Shown here: piece after piece, positions 34,852 through 43,778 of the stretch
Numbering within the stretch: the first letter of the stretch is position 1
Layout of the letters: every line of letters begins with the position of its first letter
Assembly: GCF_002813425.1 (NCBI RefSeq)
Contig: NZ_PHUL01000001.1
Span: 2,549,001-2,613,000 of the forward strand
Direction of reading: 5' to 3'
Source: Cellulophaga sp. RHA19
GTDB lineage: Bacteria > Bacteroidota > Bacteroidia > Flavobacteriales > Flavobacteriaceae
Length of the DNA: 64,000 nt
Notes under the pieces: generated by a model
What the model was told of the DNA's origin: nothing
The model's input: only the letters and a program-made list of their open reading frames with translations
Databases searched by the model: none
Made by a program: the position numbers and the translations under genes

Positions 34852-35538
34852 TTAATGTTTTAAATAGTTTTGTATTTCTGTTATTTTGGTAGCGTTATTA
34901 AACTCGCCACCGTAAAAAGCTGTTACTGTGGTAGAGGTGTCATCCTTTACACCTCTAGATGCTACACATAAATGTTTTGCATCTATTATAACAGCAACGT
35001 CTTCTGTTTTTAATATTTTTTGAAGCTCTACACCAATTTGGTTGGTTAAGCGCTCTTGTACTTGTGGTCTTTTAGCATAGTATTGTACAATTCTGTTTAA
35101 TTTAGACAACCCTATTACGTTACCAGATGATTTGTAGGCAACATGCGCTTTACCTATAATTGGAACAAAATGGTGCTCACAATTAGAGTAAAAAGTAATG
35201 TTTTTTTCAACAAGTATTTGGTTATATTGGTATTTATTTTCAAATAAAGCAATTTTTGGCTTATTTTTTGGGTTTAAACCACAAAATATTTCATCAATAT
35301 ACATTTTTGCAACACGTTTTGGTGTTCCTTGCAGAGAATCATCTGTTAAATCTAATCCCATAACATCCATAATTTGCCCAAAAAGGTTTTCTATTTTTTC
35401 CTTTTTTTGCTCATCGGATAACGCAAAAGCATCTGATTTTAAGGGAGTTTCTAAACCTGTAAACAGGTGGTCATCTCCAATATCCTCTACAGAAACCTTA
35501 TCTGTTGTACTCATTAAATTTATAGTATCTATACTCAT
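34852..35538 (-). CDS. folE: GTP cyclohydrolase I
   Basis: 228 residues. Converts GTP to dihydroneopterin triphosphate, first step for folate and pterins. An acidic N-terminal extension precedes TPKRVAKMYIDEIFCGL; zinc ligands are in FYSNCEHHFVPIIGKAHVAY and KHLCVASRGVKDDTSTTVT. A second possible start is the Met at residue 9. Its place between DUF2805 and the SDR/peroxidase genes, away from other folate genes, suggests a special use of pterins. Confidence 0.96.
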   Translation of the reverse strand: MSIDTINLMSTTDKVSVEDIGDDHLFTGLETPLKSDAFALSDEQKKEKIENLFGQIMDVMGLDLTDDSLQGTPKRVAKMYIDEIFCGLNPKNKPKIALFENKYQYNQILVEKNITFYSNCEHHFVPIIGKAHVAYKSSGNVIGLSKLNRIVQYYAKRPQVQERLTNQIGVELQKILKTEDVAVIIDAKHLCVASRGVKDDTSTTVTAFYGGEFNNATKITEIQNYLKH

Positions 35539-35597
35539 TATAATTTATAAAATTATTTTTACAATAAACCACTTATTATTTAGATAAAACAGTTTGT

Positions 35598-35873
35598 TTA
35601 ATATCTTTTGCTTATAGTGTTATTGGTAATTTGTTTTTGCCTGCTACATTTAAAACGTCCGCTAACAAAAGTTCTAAGTTTTGCGTGCTTGGTTTTGCGC
35701 CCTTGCACTCTTTTACGCCACATTTTAAAACTGCTAGGTTTCATTTCTGTGCGCATAATTGTTATTACTTCTTTTTCAGACAAGCCAAACTGATGTTTTA
35801 TAGCATCAAAAGTAGTTCTGTCTTCCCAAGCCATTTCAATTACACGGTCTATTTGTAGTGTGGTTAAACTCAT
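35598..35873 (-). CDS. DUF2805 family protein
   Basis: 91 residues with the family core QIDRVIEMAWEDRTTFDAIKHQFGLSEKEVITIMRTEM and SFKMWRKRVQGRKTKH, followed by a basic tail. The core has a small helix-turn-helix look. Genes of this family are often next to photolyase or cryptochrome genes (known context, from memory). Ends 2 bases downstream of the SDR/DUF2867 gene. Confidence 0.88.
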   Translation of the reverse strand: MSLTTLQIDRVIEMAWEDRTTFDAIKHQFGLSEKEVITIMRTEMKPSSFKMWRKRVQGRKTKHAKLRTFVSGRFKCSRQKQITNNTISKRY

Positions 35874-35875
35874 TT

Positions 35876-37297
35876 TTATGCTACTAATTTGTTTATCATT
35901 CCGTTAAAAATAAATATATGAAAAGGTAAAACACTGTACCAGTATAATCTACCTCCCAAACCTCTTGGTCTAAAGGTGGCTGTTTGTTTAAGTACATTAT
36001 CTTCAATTTTAAACTCTAGCCAAGCTTCTCCAGGTAATTTCATTTCTGCATATAATAACAATTTTTGTTGTTCTTTATCAGCATAAATAACACGCCAAAA
36101 ATCTAAAGCATCACCTGCACTTAAATCTGTAGTGCTAGTTCTTCCTCTACGCAAGCCTATACCACCAAATAACTTATCTAAATAACCTCTAAATTTCCAA
36201 AGAATAGTGCCGTAATACCATCCTGTAGATCCTCCTATAGCCCAAATTTTATTAATAGTCTTATTTTTATCTGTAACCTTACGCTCTTTATAATCTGTAA
36301 AACAACCGTATTTAGGCACATTTACATATTTATGTAAGTTACCTTTAAGTCTACCACTACTAACAAGAGAATCTTTCCAGCTAGATACTATACTATTTTG
36401 TTCTATTTTTTCAAAAGCCAATTCTACTGCCTCTTTGTAGCTAATTGGTTCTATGTTTAAAATTGAATTAATATCACTTGGTTTACCTATAATTTCTACT
36501 CCCATACTCTTTACTAGGGTAGAGGCTAGTTTGTATGATGTTGATGTTACAAAATACAACCAGTATGATGATAATTTAGGTGTCATTACAGGCACGGTAA
36601 TAATGCTTCTTTTTAAGCCTCTTACTGCTGCAAATTGTAATAACATTTGTTTATATGTAAGTACATTTGGTCCAAAAATATCTATTCCTTTGTTGTAAAT
36701 TTCTTTTTTTAATATGGCTTTAGATAAAAATAATAACACATCTCTTACTGCTAACGGTTGTGTTTTAGTATCTAACCATTTAGGAGCAATCATTACAGGT
36801 AATTTTTCTACTAAATCTCTAATAATTTCAAAAGAAGAACTACCAGAACCTACAATAATACCAGCTCTAAAGGTTGTTAATGCATATTTTTTAGAAGCTA
36901 AAGTTTCTTCAACCAATTTTCTTGAAGATAAATGCATAGACAATTTAGGGTCATTTGTTATTCCGCTTAAATATATTACTTGTTGCGTATTTGTACCTTC
37001 AATATACTTTTTAAAATTTATGGCGCATTGCTCCTCTAAAGATTTAAAATTATTTGAGGAATTAGACATAGAGTGTATTAAATAATAAGCAATGTCTATA
37101 TCTTTAGGAATATTAGAAAGCGTATTTTCTTGTAAAAAATCTGCTTCTACAACAGTAATTAGGGGCTCGTTTTTATACCATTCTTCTGCACGTAACTTGT
37201 CTCTAACAGCGCATACAACATTATGCCCTTCTTCTATTAAAAGGGGCACTAGTCTTTTGCCTATGTAGCCTGTTGTACCTGTTACTAGTATTTTCAT
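35876..37297 (-). CDS. NAD(P)-binding SDR protein with DUF2867 C-terminal domain
   Basis: 473 residues. Rossmann domain from MKILVTGTTGYIGKRLVPLL (TGxxGxxG) through IYLSGITND and FRAGIIVGSGSSSFEIIRDL to about 300, then a DUF2867 domain (WAIGGSTGWYYGTILWKFRGYLDKLFGG, LYAEMKLPGEAWLEF). Atypical SDR of the NAD-dependent epimerase type. Substrate unknown; relatives occur with photolyase genes. Gaps of 2 and 4 bases to neighbours. Confidence 0.92.
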   Translation of the reverse strand: MKILVTGTTGYIGKRLVPLLIEEGHNVVCAVRDKLRAEEWYKNEPLITVVEADFLQENTLSNIPKDIDIAYYLIHSMSNSSNNFKSLEEQCAINFKKYIEGTNTQQVIYLSGITNDPKLSMHLSSRKLVEETLASKKYALTTFRAGIIVGSGSSSFEIIRDLVEKLPVMIAPKWLDTKTQPLAVRDVLLFLSKAILKKEIYNKGIDIFGPNVLTYKQMLLQFAAVRGLKRSIITVPVMTPKLSSYWLYFVTSTSYKLASTLVKSMGVEIIGKPSDINSILNIEPISYKEAVELAFEKIEQNSIVSSWKDSLVSSGRLKGNLHKYVNVPKYGCFTDYKERKVTDKNKTINKIWAIGGSTGWYYGTILWKFRGYLDKLFGGIGLRRGRTSTTDLSAGDALDFWRVIYADKEQQKLLLYAEMKLPGEAWLEFKIEDNVLKQTATFRPRGLGGRLYWYSVLPFHIFIFNGMINKLVA

Positions 37298-37301
37298 TTA
37301 T

Positions 37302-37916
37302 TTATTTTGGTCTTTGGTATGTAAATCTTTTGTTTGTTTTAGGAACCGCATAGGCGTCTAGGCCATTAATTGCAGCTACTTTCCCTTTTGTTAAATCTAT
37401 TAATCCATCTTTTTGTAAAAGGTCTTCATTAACATATAAATTCATTATTTCACCAATAACCAAAATAGTATTGTTAGCAGCTATAGGCATTTCTTCTATA
37501 AACTTGAGTTCTAATTGTACTGGAGCACCTTTTAAAAATGGAGCAATACAATTGTCTTTATACTCTGGTACTAATTTAGTCTTTGTAAATTCTGATACCT
37601 CTTCTGGATATTTGGCAGAAGTGTGGTGAGCATCTTCTAAAATATCCTGATGTATATGATTAATGGTGTATATTTTTGTTTCCTTAATATTTTTATAAGT
37701 ATGTCTAGGTACAGTAGTTGGTCTACAAATAAAGCCTAATAAAGCAGGGTTAGAACCTAAATGAATAACAGAGCTAAATACTGCAATATTTTCTTGTCCG
37801 TTAACAGACTTAGTACCAATTAAATTGGCAGACTTATAGCCCGAGGCACTATTTATCAAATTAATTTTAAATAAATGCTCTAGCTCTTTTATATTGTCAT
37901 TAGTATATTTTATCAT
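37302..37916 (-). CDS. Flavin reductase-like FMN-binding protein
   Basis: 204 residues of the flavin reductase-like split-barrel family: INSASGYKSANLIGTKS, IAVFSSVIHLGSNPALLGFICRP, TYKNIKETKIYTINHI and the DAHHTSAKY block. It could reduce free flavin or bind FMN for another redox step. Middle gene of the operon. Confidence 0.86.
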   Translation of the reverse strand: MIKYTNDNIKELEHLFKINLINSASGYKSANLIGTKSVNGQENIAVFSSVIHLGSNPALLGFICRPTTVPRHTYKNIKETKIYTINHIHQDILEDAHHTSAKYPEEVSEFTKTKLVPEYKDNCIAPFLKGAPVQLELKFIEEMPIAANNTILVIGEIMNLYVNEDLLQKDGLIDLTKGKVAAINGLDAYAVPKTNKRFTYQRPK

Positions 37917-37920
37917 TTAC

Positions 37921-39231
37921 TTAAAGAGATAGATAATTATTGATTTTAATGTTTTTTGATTTTAAATCGAACATTAAATTATACAGTCCAAAAAATGTTC
38001 TGTTAATGTAAATAAAGTGCTTAGAACCTCTGTTTCCGTTCATTTTACGTAGTTCTGTACTTTTACTATATTTTTCTCCTAATTCTGCAATTTGATTAAA
38101 GAAAACTGGGTCAGAAAAATCAAACGTATCATTATGAAAAGGTTTTGTAAACAGGCTTAACATCTCATAAAAAAGATCAGAAAAGAAGGCAATTTCTTCT
38201 TTAGAGTCATCTTCTTTTAAAATTTCTAATTCGTGCATTTTCTGAGAAAATAATACAGGATTATTAATAACCTCTGGTTTAGCCAACTCAAAATAGGGTA
38301 CGTAAAAGTTTGTAGGCACTTCTTTAATACATCCAAAATCTAAAGCAATTAGCTCAATCTCTTTAGAAATTAAAAAATTGCCAGGATGAGGATCTGCGTG
38401 TACTTTACGTAACACGTGCATTTGGTACATATAAAAATCCCATAATGCTTGCCCTATTTTATCTGCTTTTTCTTGGTCTGTATTATGGGCTGTAAACTCG
38501 CTCAAATGCTCACCAACCATCCAATCCATAGAAATAATACGTTCCGATGAAAATTGCTCATAATACTGCGGAAACTTTAAGTTTGGTATGTGTTCGCAAG
38601 CTTTTGCCATTTCCTTGCTTTGCTTTATTTCTAGCAAGTAATTGGTCTCTTCTATTAGTTTGTTTTCTACTTCAGCAAAATACTTATCAGAGTCTTTACC
38701 CTTTATATTAAACATTTTAATAGCTATAGGTTTTACCATAGCTAAATCTGTAGAAATGCTATCTGCTACACCAGGATACTGAATTTTAACCGCTAATTTT
38801 TTACCATTAGCTTCAGCATAATGTACTTGTCCAATACTAGCTGCATTTACAGAGTTAACATTAAAAGTGTCAAATATTTCATTTGGTGTTTTACCAAAGT
38901 ATTTTTTAAATGTTTTTTGTACTAAAGGAGCAGACAAAGGGGGAACAGAAAACTGAGCTAAAGAAAATTTTTCTACATATGCCTGTGGCAATATGCTTTT
39001 TTCCATACTTAGCATCTGTGCTACTTTTAGCGCACTACCTTTTAATTGCTTTAGACTATCGTAAATATCCTCAGCATTGTTCTTATTTAGGCGTTCTTTT
39101 GCTTCTATTTCTGTTTTAGTTAGCTTATCACCATAATATTTAAGGTAATTAACACCAACTTTAGCACCAGTAGTAACTAATTTGCTGGCACGTTGTATTT
39201 TAGATGTAGGTATTTTGTCTATAGTTTTCAT
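37921..39231 (-). CDS. ABC1/UbiB-family atypical kinase
   Basis: 436 residues. Family marks: LKGSALKVAQMLSM (the KxGQ motif reads KVAQ), ASIGQVHYA, AVKIQYPGV with the catalytic Lys, VHADPHPGNFL and LDFG. UbiB-family kinases act in quinone synthesis and lipid metabolism. No membrane helices at the C-terminus are obvious. Follows the TetR gene by 3 bases. Confidence 0.92.
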   Translation of the reverse strand: MKTIDKIPTSKIQRASKLVTTGAKVGVNYLKYYGDKLTKTEIEAKERLNKNNAEDIYDSLKQLKGSALKVAQMLSMEKSILPQAYVEKFSLAQFSVPPLSAPLVQKTFKKYFGKTPNEIFDTFNVNSVNAASIGQVHYAEANGKKLAVKIQYPGVADSISTDLAMVKPIAIKMFNIKGKDSDKYFAEVENKLIEETNYLLEIKQSKEMAKACEHIPNLKFPQYYEQFSSERIISMDWMVGEHLSEFTAHNTDQEKADKIGQALWDFYMYQMHVLRKVHADPHPGNFLISKEIELIALDFGCIKEVPTNFYVPYFELAKPEVINNPVLFSQKMHELEILKEDDSKEEIAFFSDLFYEMLSLFTKPFHNDTFDFSDPVFFNQIAELGEKYSKSTELRKMNGNRGSKHFIYINRTFFGLYNLMFDLKSKNIKINNYLSL

Positions 39232-39234
39232 AGG

Positions 39235-39894
39235 CTACAAGTTCATATTAATTTTTTCTTTATAAATAAACTTTCCTAGATCTATAATGCTTTGTAAGGG
39301 TTTGGTATCTAGTAGGTCAAACGTAGTGTTAACGCTTTTTTCGATAAAAATATCTGTTTTTTCAAAAGATGAAGAAGTATCATCTAACCAAAATTTAATT
39401 GTAATTAACAACTGTATCCAAGCAGATTCTTTTAATGTTTTTTGCTGAATTTTCTCTAATTTTTCCTGCTTTAAATCAATTGTATCTATATCTAAACCAG
39501 TAATATAGTCGCTAAAACTATTTTTAAGATTAGACAACATACTTACAGATTTTAATTTGTTTTTGTGTTTATTTAAAGCATAAACTACATAACTTCTATT
39601 AGCAGTTAGCATTTCAAAAAAGGTATAATAAAAACTTAGAAGTTTAGTTCTACTGTCAAACTCGCTATAAGCTTGGTCTGTTTCTAAAGCTTTGATAGTA
39701 TGATTATAAAAAGCGTTAAATATGTGTTTTTCTAAGGTATCAAAGGAATTAAAGAAGTTGTAAAAAATGGATTCTTCAAAATTATTAATTTTAGAAAATT
39801 TATAGACAGAAGACGGTTGCTTTTCGTTTTCTAGTACAAAATCCATATAAAAACTGATAATATCCTCTGCTGTTACATTCTTTTTCTTTGCCAT
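39235..39894 (-). CDS. TetR-like transcriptional regulator
   Basis: 219 residues from the ATG at 39894 (the frame extends 10 codons upstream without similarity). N-terminal HTH region: AEDIISFYMDFVLENEKQPSSVYKFSKINNFEESIFYNFFNSFDTLEKHIFNAF, followed by a helical ligand-binding domain. It opens the whole minus-strand cluster 32190-39894 and its operator candidate sits just upstream. Confidence 0.82.
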   Translation of the reverse strand: MAKKKNVTAEDIISFYMDFVLENEKQPSSVYKFSKINNFEESIFYNFFNSFDTLEKHIFNAFYNHTIKALETDQAYSEFDSRTKLLSFYYTFFEMLTANRSYVVYALNKHKNKLKSVSMLSNLKNSFSDYITGLDIDTIDLKQEKLEKIQQKTLKESAWIQLLITIKFWLDDTSSSFEKTDIFIEKSVNTTFDLLDTKPLQSIIDLGKFIYKEKINMNL

Positions 39895-39913
39895 AATTTC
39901 TTTATTTCTAAAA

Positions 39914-39957
39914 CAAAGATACAAAAATGTCTAACTATTTTAGTTAAAGATTAGACA
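39914..39957 (-). promoter_or_regulatory. Promoter and candidate TetR operator
   Basis: On the minus strand TATCTTTG (39914-39921) is a perfect -7 box. Upstream of it lie nested inverted repeats: TGTCTAA (39928-39934) with TTAGACA (39951-39957), and TAACTA (39932-39937) with TAGTTA (39941-39946). They cover the -33 region, where no TTG is seen. A repressor there would block RNA polymerase. Confidence 0.6.
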
Positions 39958-40045
39958 AAAATATAATTATACCTGTTTTACAGGGTTTTATTTACCTAAA
40001 TGTTAGTGTTTACTTAAATATATATAATGTTTTAATTGTTACCCT

Positions 40046-40053
40046 TAGCTTTG
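40046..40053 (+). promoter_or_regulatory. Candidate -7 element of the 40082 gene
   Basis: TAGCTTTG, 28 bases before the ATG; no TTG at the -33 position. Confidence 0.45.
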
Positions 40054-40081
40054 CATTTTATTAAAAATTAAGTATCTACTA

Positions 40082-40927
40082 ATGAAGATTAAAATAATAC
40101 TCATATATGTGTCTGCCTTAACTGCAGGTCTAATTTTTGGACAGTTTAGTAGCTCGTTGGTAGGGGTTTTGCCAGAGGCTGTATCAGAATCTTCCGGATT
40201 AATACTATACAATGATTTATTAATTACACACAACGATTCTGGTAACACACCAACTTTATATTTTTTGAATAAAAACAGTTTTAAGGTTGAAAAAAAAGTA
40301 GAGGTAATAAACGCAAAGAATATAGACTGGGAAGACATTACACAAGATAAAGACTATGTATATGTTGGCGATTTTGGAAATTATTGGGGAGATAGAGAAG
40401 ATCTTGTTATTTATAGAATAGCTAAAAAAGACCTAAAGTCATTAGATAAGGTTACTGCAGAAAAAATTTACTTTAACTATTCTGATAAAACAAGTAATAC
40501 ACGAAAAAGTAGAAGTAATTATGATGCGGAATCTCTTTTTTACAAAGGAGGGGAGCTGTATATTTTAACAAAGCAATGGAGGTCTAAAGGTACTGTTGCT
40601 TATAAAATACCTGCAAAACCAGGCAAACACATAGCATCTAAAGTAGGGAAATATAATACAAACGGTATGGTAACAGGAGCAACATATAACAATAGTAATA
40701 ACAAGATTGTTTTAGTTGGTTACAATATGTTTATGTTGCCATTTGTAATAGAAATAGAAAATAGTACAGCATCTAATTTATTTGCAGGTACAGTTAAAAA
40801 AACACCATTAGAAATAGGTTTTGCTCAAATAGAAGGAATTACAAAGTTTAATGATGATACATATTATTTATCTTCAGAATCTTTTACAAAACTAGGGGCT
40901 AATGCAAGTATTTATAAGCTAAAATAG
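40082..40927 (+). CDS. Secreted propeller-like protein, unknown
   Basis: 281 residues with a signal-like hydrophobic start (ILIYVSALTAGLIFG). The body shows short beta repeats: SSGLILYNDLLITHNDSG, DWEDITQDKDYVYVGDFGNYWGDREDLVIYRI, DAESLFYKGGELYILTK and GITKFNDDTYYLSSESF. A family is not recognised, though this pattern is common in Bacteroidota secreted proteins. No T9SS C-terminal sorting domain is seen. Confidence 0.8.
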   Translation: MKIKIILIYVSALTAGLIFGQFSSSLVGVLPEAVSESSGLILYNDLLITHNDSGNTPTLYFLNKNSFKVEKKVEVINAKNIDWEDITQDKDYVYVGDFGNYWGDREDLVIYRIAKKDLKSLDKVTAEKIYFNYSDKTSNTRKSRSNYDAESLFYKGGELYILTKQWRSKGTVAYKIPAKPGKHIASKVGKYNTNGMVTGATYNNSNNKIVLVGYNMFMLPFVIEIENSTASNLFAGTVKKTPLEIGFAQIEGITKFNDDTYYLSSESFTKLGANASIYKLK

Positions 40928-41005
40928 CTTAAACAGTATTTTTTCATCTAATTTGAGCTCTTAAAATTTAAGATTTTGTTAACATTTAAAGGAGTGTGTG
41001 TACCT

Positions 41006-41013
41006 TAATTTTG
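41006..41013 (+). promoter_or_regulatory. Candidate -7 element of the DUF2911 gene
   Basis: TAATTTTG, 26 bases before the ATG at 41040. A TTG lies at 40976-40978, 27 bases upstream, longer than usual. Confidence 0.4.
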
Positions 41014-41039
41014 AGGAAACTTAATAAACTACAAACAAA

Positions 41040-41885
41040 ATGAAAAAAATTGCATTAGTATTAATTGCAGTGTTTGCTTTAACAGGAGTACAAGCACAGA
41101 TTGAAACACCACAGCCAAGTCCGTTTACTAAAATGGAACAAAAAGTAGGTTTAACAGATGTTACTTTAGAGTATTCTAGACCATCTGCAAGAGGTAGAGA
41201 AGTTTTTGGTAATCTAGTACCTTTTTCTAAATTATGGAGAACGGGAGCTAATAAAAATACTGTTATTACATTTAGTAATAATGTAACTATTGGCGGTAAA
41301 GAAGTAAAAGCTGGTTCTTACGCTATATTTACTAAGCCAGGAGAAACTTCTTGGGAAGTAATATTTTACGCAGATACAAATAACTGGGGAACACCAAGAG
41401 AGTGGGACCAGTCTAAAGTTGCTGCTACAATTAAAGCAGATGTTGTAAAAATGCCAATGAAAATAGAAACTTTTACAATGACTTTTGACGATTTAACTTC
41501 TGGTTCTGCTGTATTGGGTATTTTATGGGAAGATGTATATGTAGGTGCTAAATTTGAAGTTCCTACAGATAAAACTGTTTCTGCTGCTATTGCAAAAACT
41601 ATGAATGGTCCTAGCGCACAAGATTATTATGCAGCTGCTGTATATTACAAAGAATCTGGTAAAGATATTAACCAAGCAAAAACTTGGATGGAAAAAGCTA
41701 TGAGTATGATGGAGAAACCTGCATTTTACCAATTAAGACAATTATCTTTAATTTACGCTAAAGCAGGAGATAAGAAAAAAGCTATTGAGACAGCTAAAAA
41801 ATCTTTAGTTGGTTCTAAAGCGGCTGGTAACGCAGACTACGTTAAAATGAATGAAGATTCTTTAAAAGAGTGGGGAGCAAAATAA
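41040..41885 (+). CDS. DUF2911 domain protein
   Basis: 281 residues with a signal peptide (cut likely after VQA, about residue 19). The DUF2911 domain (about 22-165) shows VTLEYSRPSARGREVFGNLVPFSKLWRTGANKNTVITF and GSYAIFTKPGETSWEVIFY. The C-terminal 90 residues look like TPR-type helices. Found mainly in Bacteroidota; function unknown. Confidence 0.92.
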   Translation: MKKIALVLIAVFALTGVQAQIETPQPSPFTKMEQKVGLTDVTLEYSRPSARGREVFGNLVPFSKLWRTGANKNTVITFSNNVTIGGKEVKAGSYAIFTKPGETSWEVIFYADTNNWGTPREWDQSKVAATIKADVVKMPMKIETFTMTFDDLTSGSAVLGILWEDVYVGAKFEVPTDKTVSAAIAKTMNGPSAQDYYAAAVYYKESGKDINQAKTWMEKAMSMMEKPAFYQLRQLSLIYAKAGDKKKAIETAKKSLVGSKAAGNADYVKMNEDSLKEWGAK

Positions 41886-41904
41886 GCTCTGTTTTTAAAA
41901 TAGT

Positions 41905-41942
41905 AAAAGCCCGTAAAACAATTGTTTTACGGGCTTTTTTTA
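41905..41942. terminator. Bidirectional terminator
   Basis: Perfect 34-base palindrome (41905-41938) with AAAAGCCCG/CGGGCTTTT ends and a T run after it. It lies between the DUF2911 gene and the convergent symporter. Confidence 0.95.
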
Positions 41943-41959
41943 TATCGTCTAGTTGTTTG

Positions 41960-43669
41960 TTATATTTTCATTTCATTTTCGGTTTTCATCATTCTGTCAA
42001 AACCTTCTAAAAGCATAGCAATAGATACAACTAAAGCACAGCCAAAAGCATTTAACCATAGGTAAGACATCCAGTCTAACCACCAGCCAATAATTACTAT
42101 TACTTGAGTTATAATTGCAGCAACAAATACAGCATTACCCTTAACATATTTAAAAAAGAATGCCAGTAAAAATATTCCTAATACATTACCGTAAAATATA
42201 GATCCTATAATGTTTACTAGTTGTATTAAATTATCAAACAAGCTAGCAACACAGGCAATTAAAATGGCTATAATACCCCAAATTAAAGTAAGTACTTTTG
42301 AAGCTTTAACATAGTGTTCTTCTGTTTGTCCTTGTTTAATACTTCTTTTATAAATATCTAAGGCGCTTATGGTGCCTAAAGCATTTAATTCTGATGCAGT
42401 AGAAGACATAGCAGCAGATAATATTACCGCTAACAAAAGACCAATAATACCTTGTGGTAGGTAGTTTAGTATAAAATGAATAAATACATAATCTGTATCA
42501 TTGGTTTCTACAGAGGCATCTGCTTGTGTAATTAATGTTTTTGCGGCATCTCTACCTAGTTTTTCTTTAGCATTTAAAGCAATAATTTTGTTTTTAGCAT
42601 TAGTTTGCGCTGCTGTATTGTTATTGTCTAATGCTTCAGATAATTTGTTTTGTATAATTACTCTTTGTTCTGCAATTACCTTATGTTCTTTTTCTAATAG
42701 TTTGTAATCTTCTGCGTAAACAGAATTTTCTACTTTAGAAGTAGCTGCAGGATTAAAGTTTAGAGGTGATGAGTTGTATTGATAAAAAACAAAAACCATT
42801 ACACCTACCAATAAAATAAAGAATTGCATTGGTATTTTTAAAATACCATTAAAAATTAAGCCAAGTTGACTCTCTCTTACAGATTTACCAGACAAGTAAC
42901 GCTGTACCTGACTTTGGTCTGTACCAAAGTAAGACATAAACAAGAAAAATCCGCCTGTTAGCCCGCTCCAAACAGTATATCTACTTTGAGTGTCTAAACT
43001 AAAATCTAAAATATTTAATTTATCACTTGCACTAGCAACTTTTAAGGCTTTGCTAAACGTAATATCATCTGGTAGGTAATCTAAAATAAAGTAAAATGCA
43101 ACAAACATTCCCAGCATTATTATAAACATTTGTTGTTTTTGGGTAACACTTACTGCTTTTGTACCACCAGAAACAGTGTATATAATTACCAAAATACCAA
43201 TTAAAATATTTAATATTCTTAAATCCCAACCAAGTACAGCAGATAATATTATAGACGGAGCATAAATGGTAATACCAGCGGCCAAACCACGCTGAATTAA
43301 AAATAAAAATGCTGCTAACGTTCTAGTTTTAACATCAAACCTGTTTTCTAGAAACTCATAAGCTGTATAAACTTTTAATTTGTGGTATAATGGTACAAAT
43401 ACCATACATATAACCACCATAGCTAAAGGCAAACCAAAGTAAAACTGAACAAAGCCCATACCGTCGTGGTATGCTTGTCCTGGTGTAGATAAAAATGTAA
43501 TTGCACTGGCTTGTGTAGCCATTACAGAGAGTCCAATTGTCCACCATTTTGACTGGTTTCCTCCTAAAACGTAATCGTTTACATTTTTACTTCCTTTTGT
43601 TTTATATACCCCAAAGCCAACAATAAATAATAATGTTCCTATAAGTAAGTACCAATCTATACTAGCCAT
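41960..43669 (-). CDS. Sodium/solute symporter (SSS family)
   Basis: 569 residues. Start MASIDWYLLIGTLLFIVGFGVY, family core YVLGGNQSKWWTIGLSVMATQASAITFLSTPGQAYHDG, SGGTKAVSVTQKQQMF. A polar helical insert (about 300-390, Lys/Glu/Ala/Asn-rich) interrupts the membrane helices. The substrate is unknown; coupling with the PIG-L deacetylase suggests an amino sugar or similar product. Starts 1 base after the stop codon of the small ORF. Confidence 0.93.
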   Translation of the reverse strand: MASIDWYLLIGTLLFIVGFGVYKTKGSKNVNDYVLGGNQSKWWTIGLSVMATQASAITFLSTPGQAYHDGMGFVQFYFGLPLAMVVICMVFVPLYHKLKVYTAYEFLENRFDVKTRTLAAFLFLIQRGLAAGITIYAPSIILSAVLGWDLRILNILIGILVIIYTVSGGTKAVSVTQKQQMFIIMLGMFVAFYFILDYLPDDITFSKALKVASASDKLNILDFSLDTQSRYTVWSGLTGGFFLFMSYFGTDQSQVQRYLSGKSVRESQLGLIFNGILKIPMQFFILLVGVMVFVFYQYNSSPLNFNPAATSKVENSVYAEDYKLLEKEHKVIAEQRVIIQNKLSEALDNNNTAAQTNAKNKIIALNAKEKLGRDAAKTLITQADASVETNDTDYVFIHFILNYLPQGIIGLLLAVILSAAMSSTASELNALGTISALDIYKRSIKQGQTEEHYVKASKVLTLIWGIIAILIACVASLFDNLIQLVNIIGSIFYGNVLGIFLLAFFFKYVKGNAVFVAAIITQVIVIIGWWLDWMSYLWLNAFGCALVVSIAMLLEGFDRMMKTENEMKI

Positions 43670-43670
43670 A

Positions 43671-43772
43671 TTAATTGTAAGTTTTCATTATAATAAAAAA
43701 TACAATCGCATACATTAAATTTAAAAGTAAGACCCAAGAATATTCCTTTTTCCAAACAAATTTATCTTCCAT
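43671..43772 (-). CDS. 33-residue single-helix membrane protein between PIG-L and the symporter
   Basis: The minus-strand ORF begins MEDKFVWKKEYSWVLLLN, continues through a hydrophobic helix (about 15-29) and ends MKTYN, stop. It begins 6 bases after the PIG-L stop codon and ends 1 base before the symporter ATG. The Trp-Lys-Lys-Glu start then helix is like small accessory proteins of sodium symporters (YhdT/DUF997, DUF4212), though much shorter. Too small to be certain; the spacing supports it. Confidence 0.6.
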   Translation of the reverse strand: MEDKFVWKKEYSWVLLLNLMYAIVFFIIMKTYN

Positions 43773-43778
43773 AGTGTC

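Noticed and set aside
39972..39984. Short CCTGT/ACAGG hairpin with T residues
   Set aside because: Only 5 bp and no gene ends there; too weak to call a terminator.
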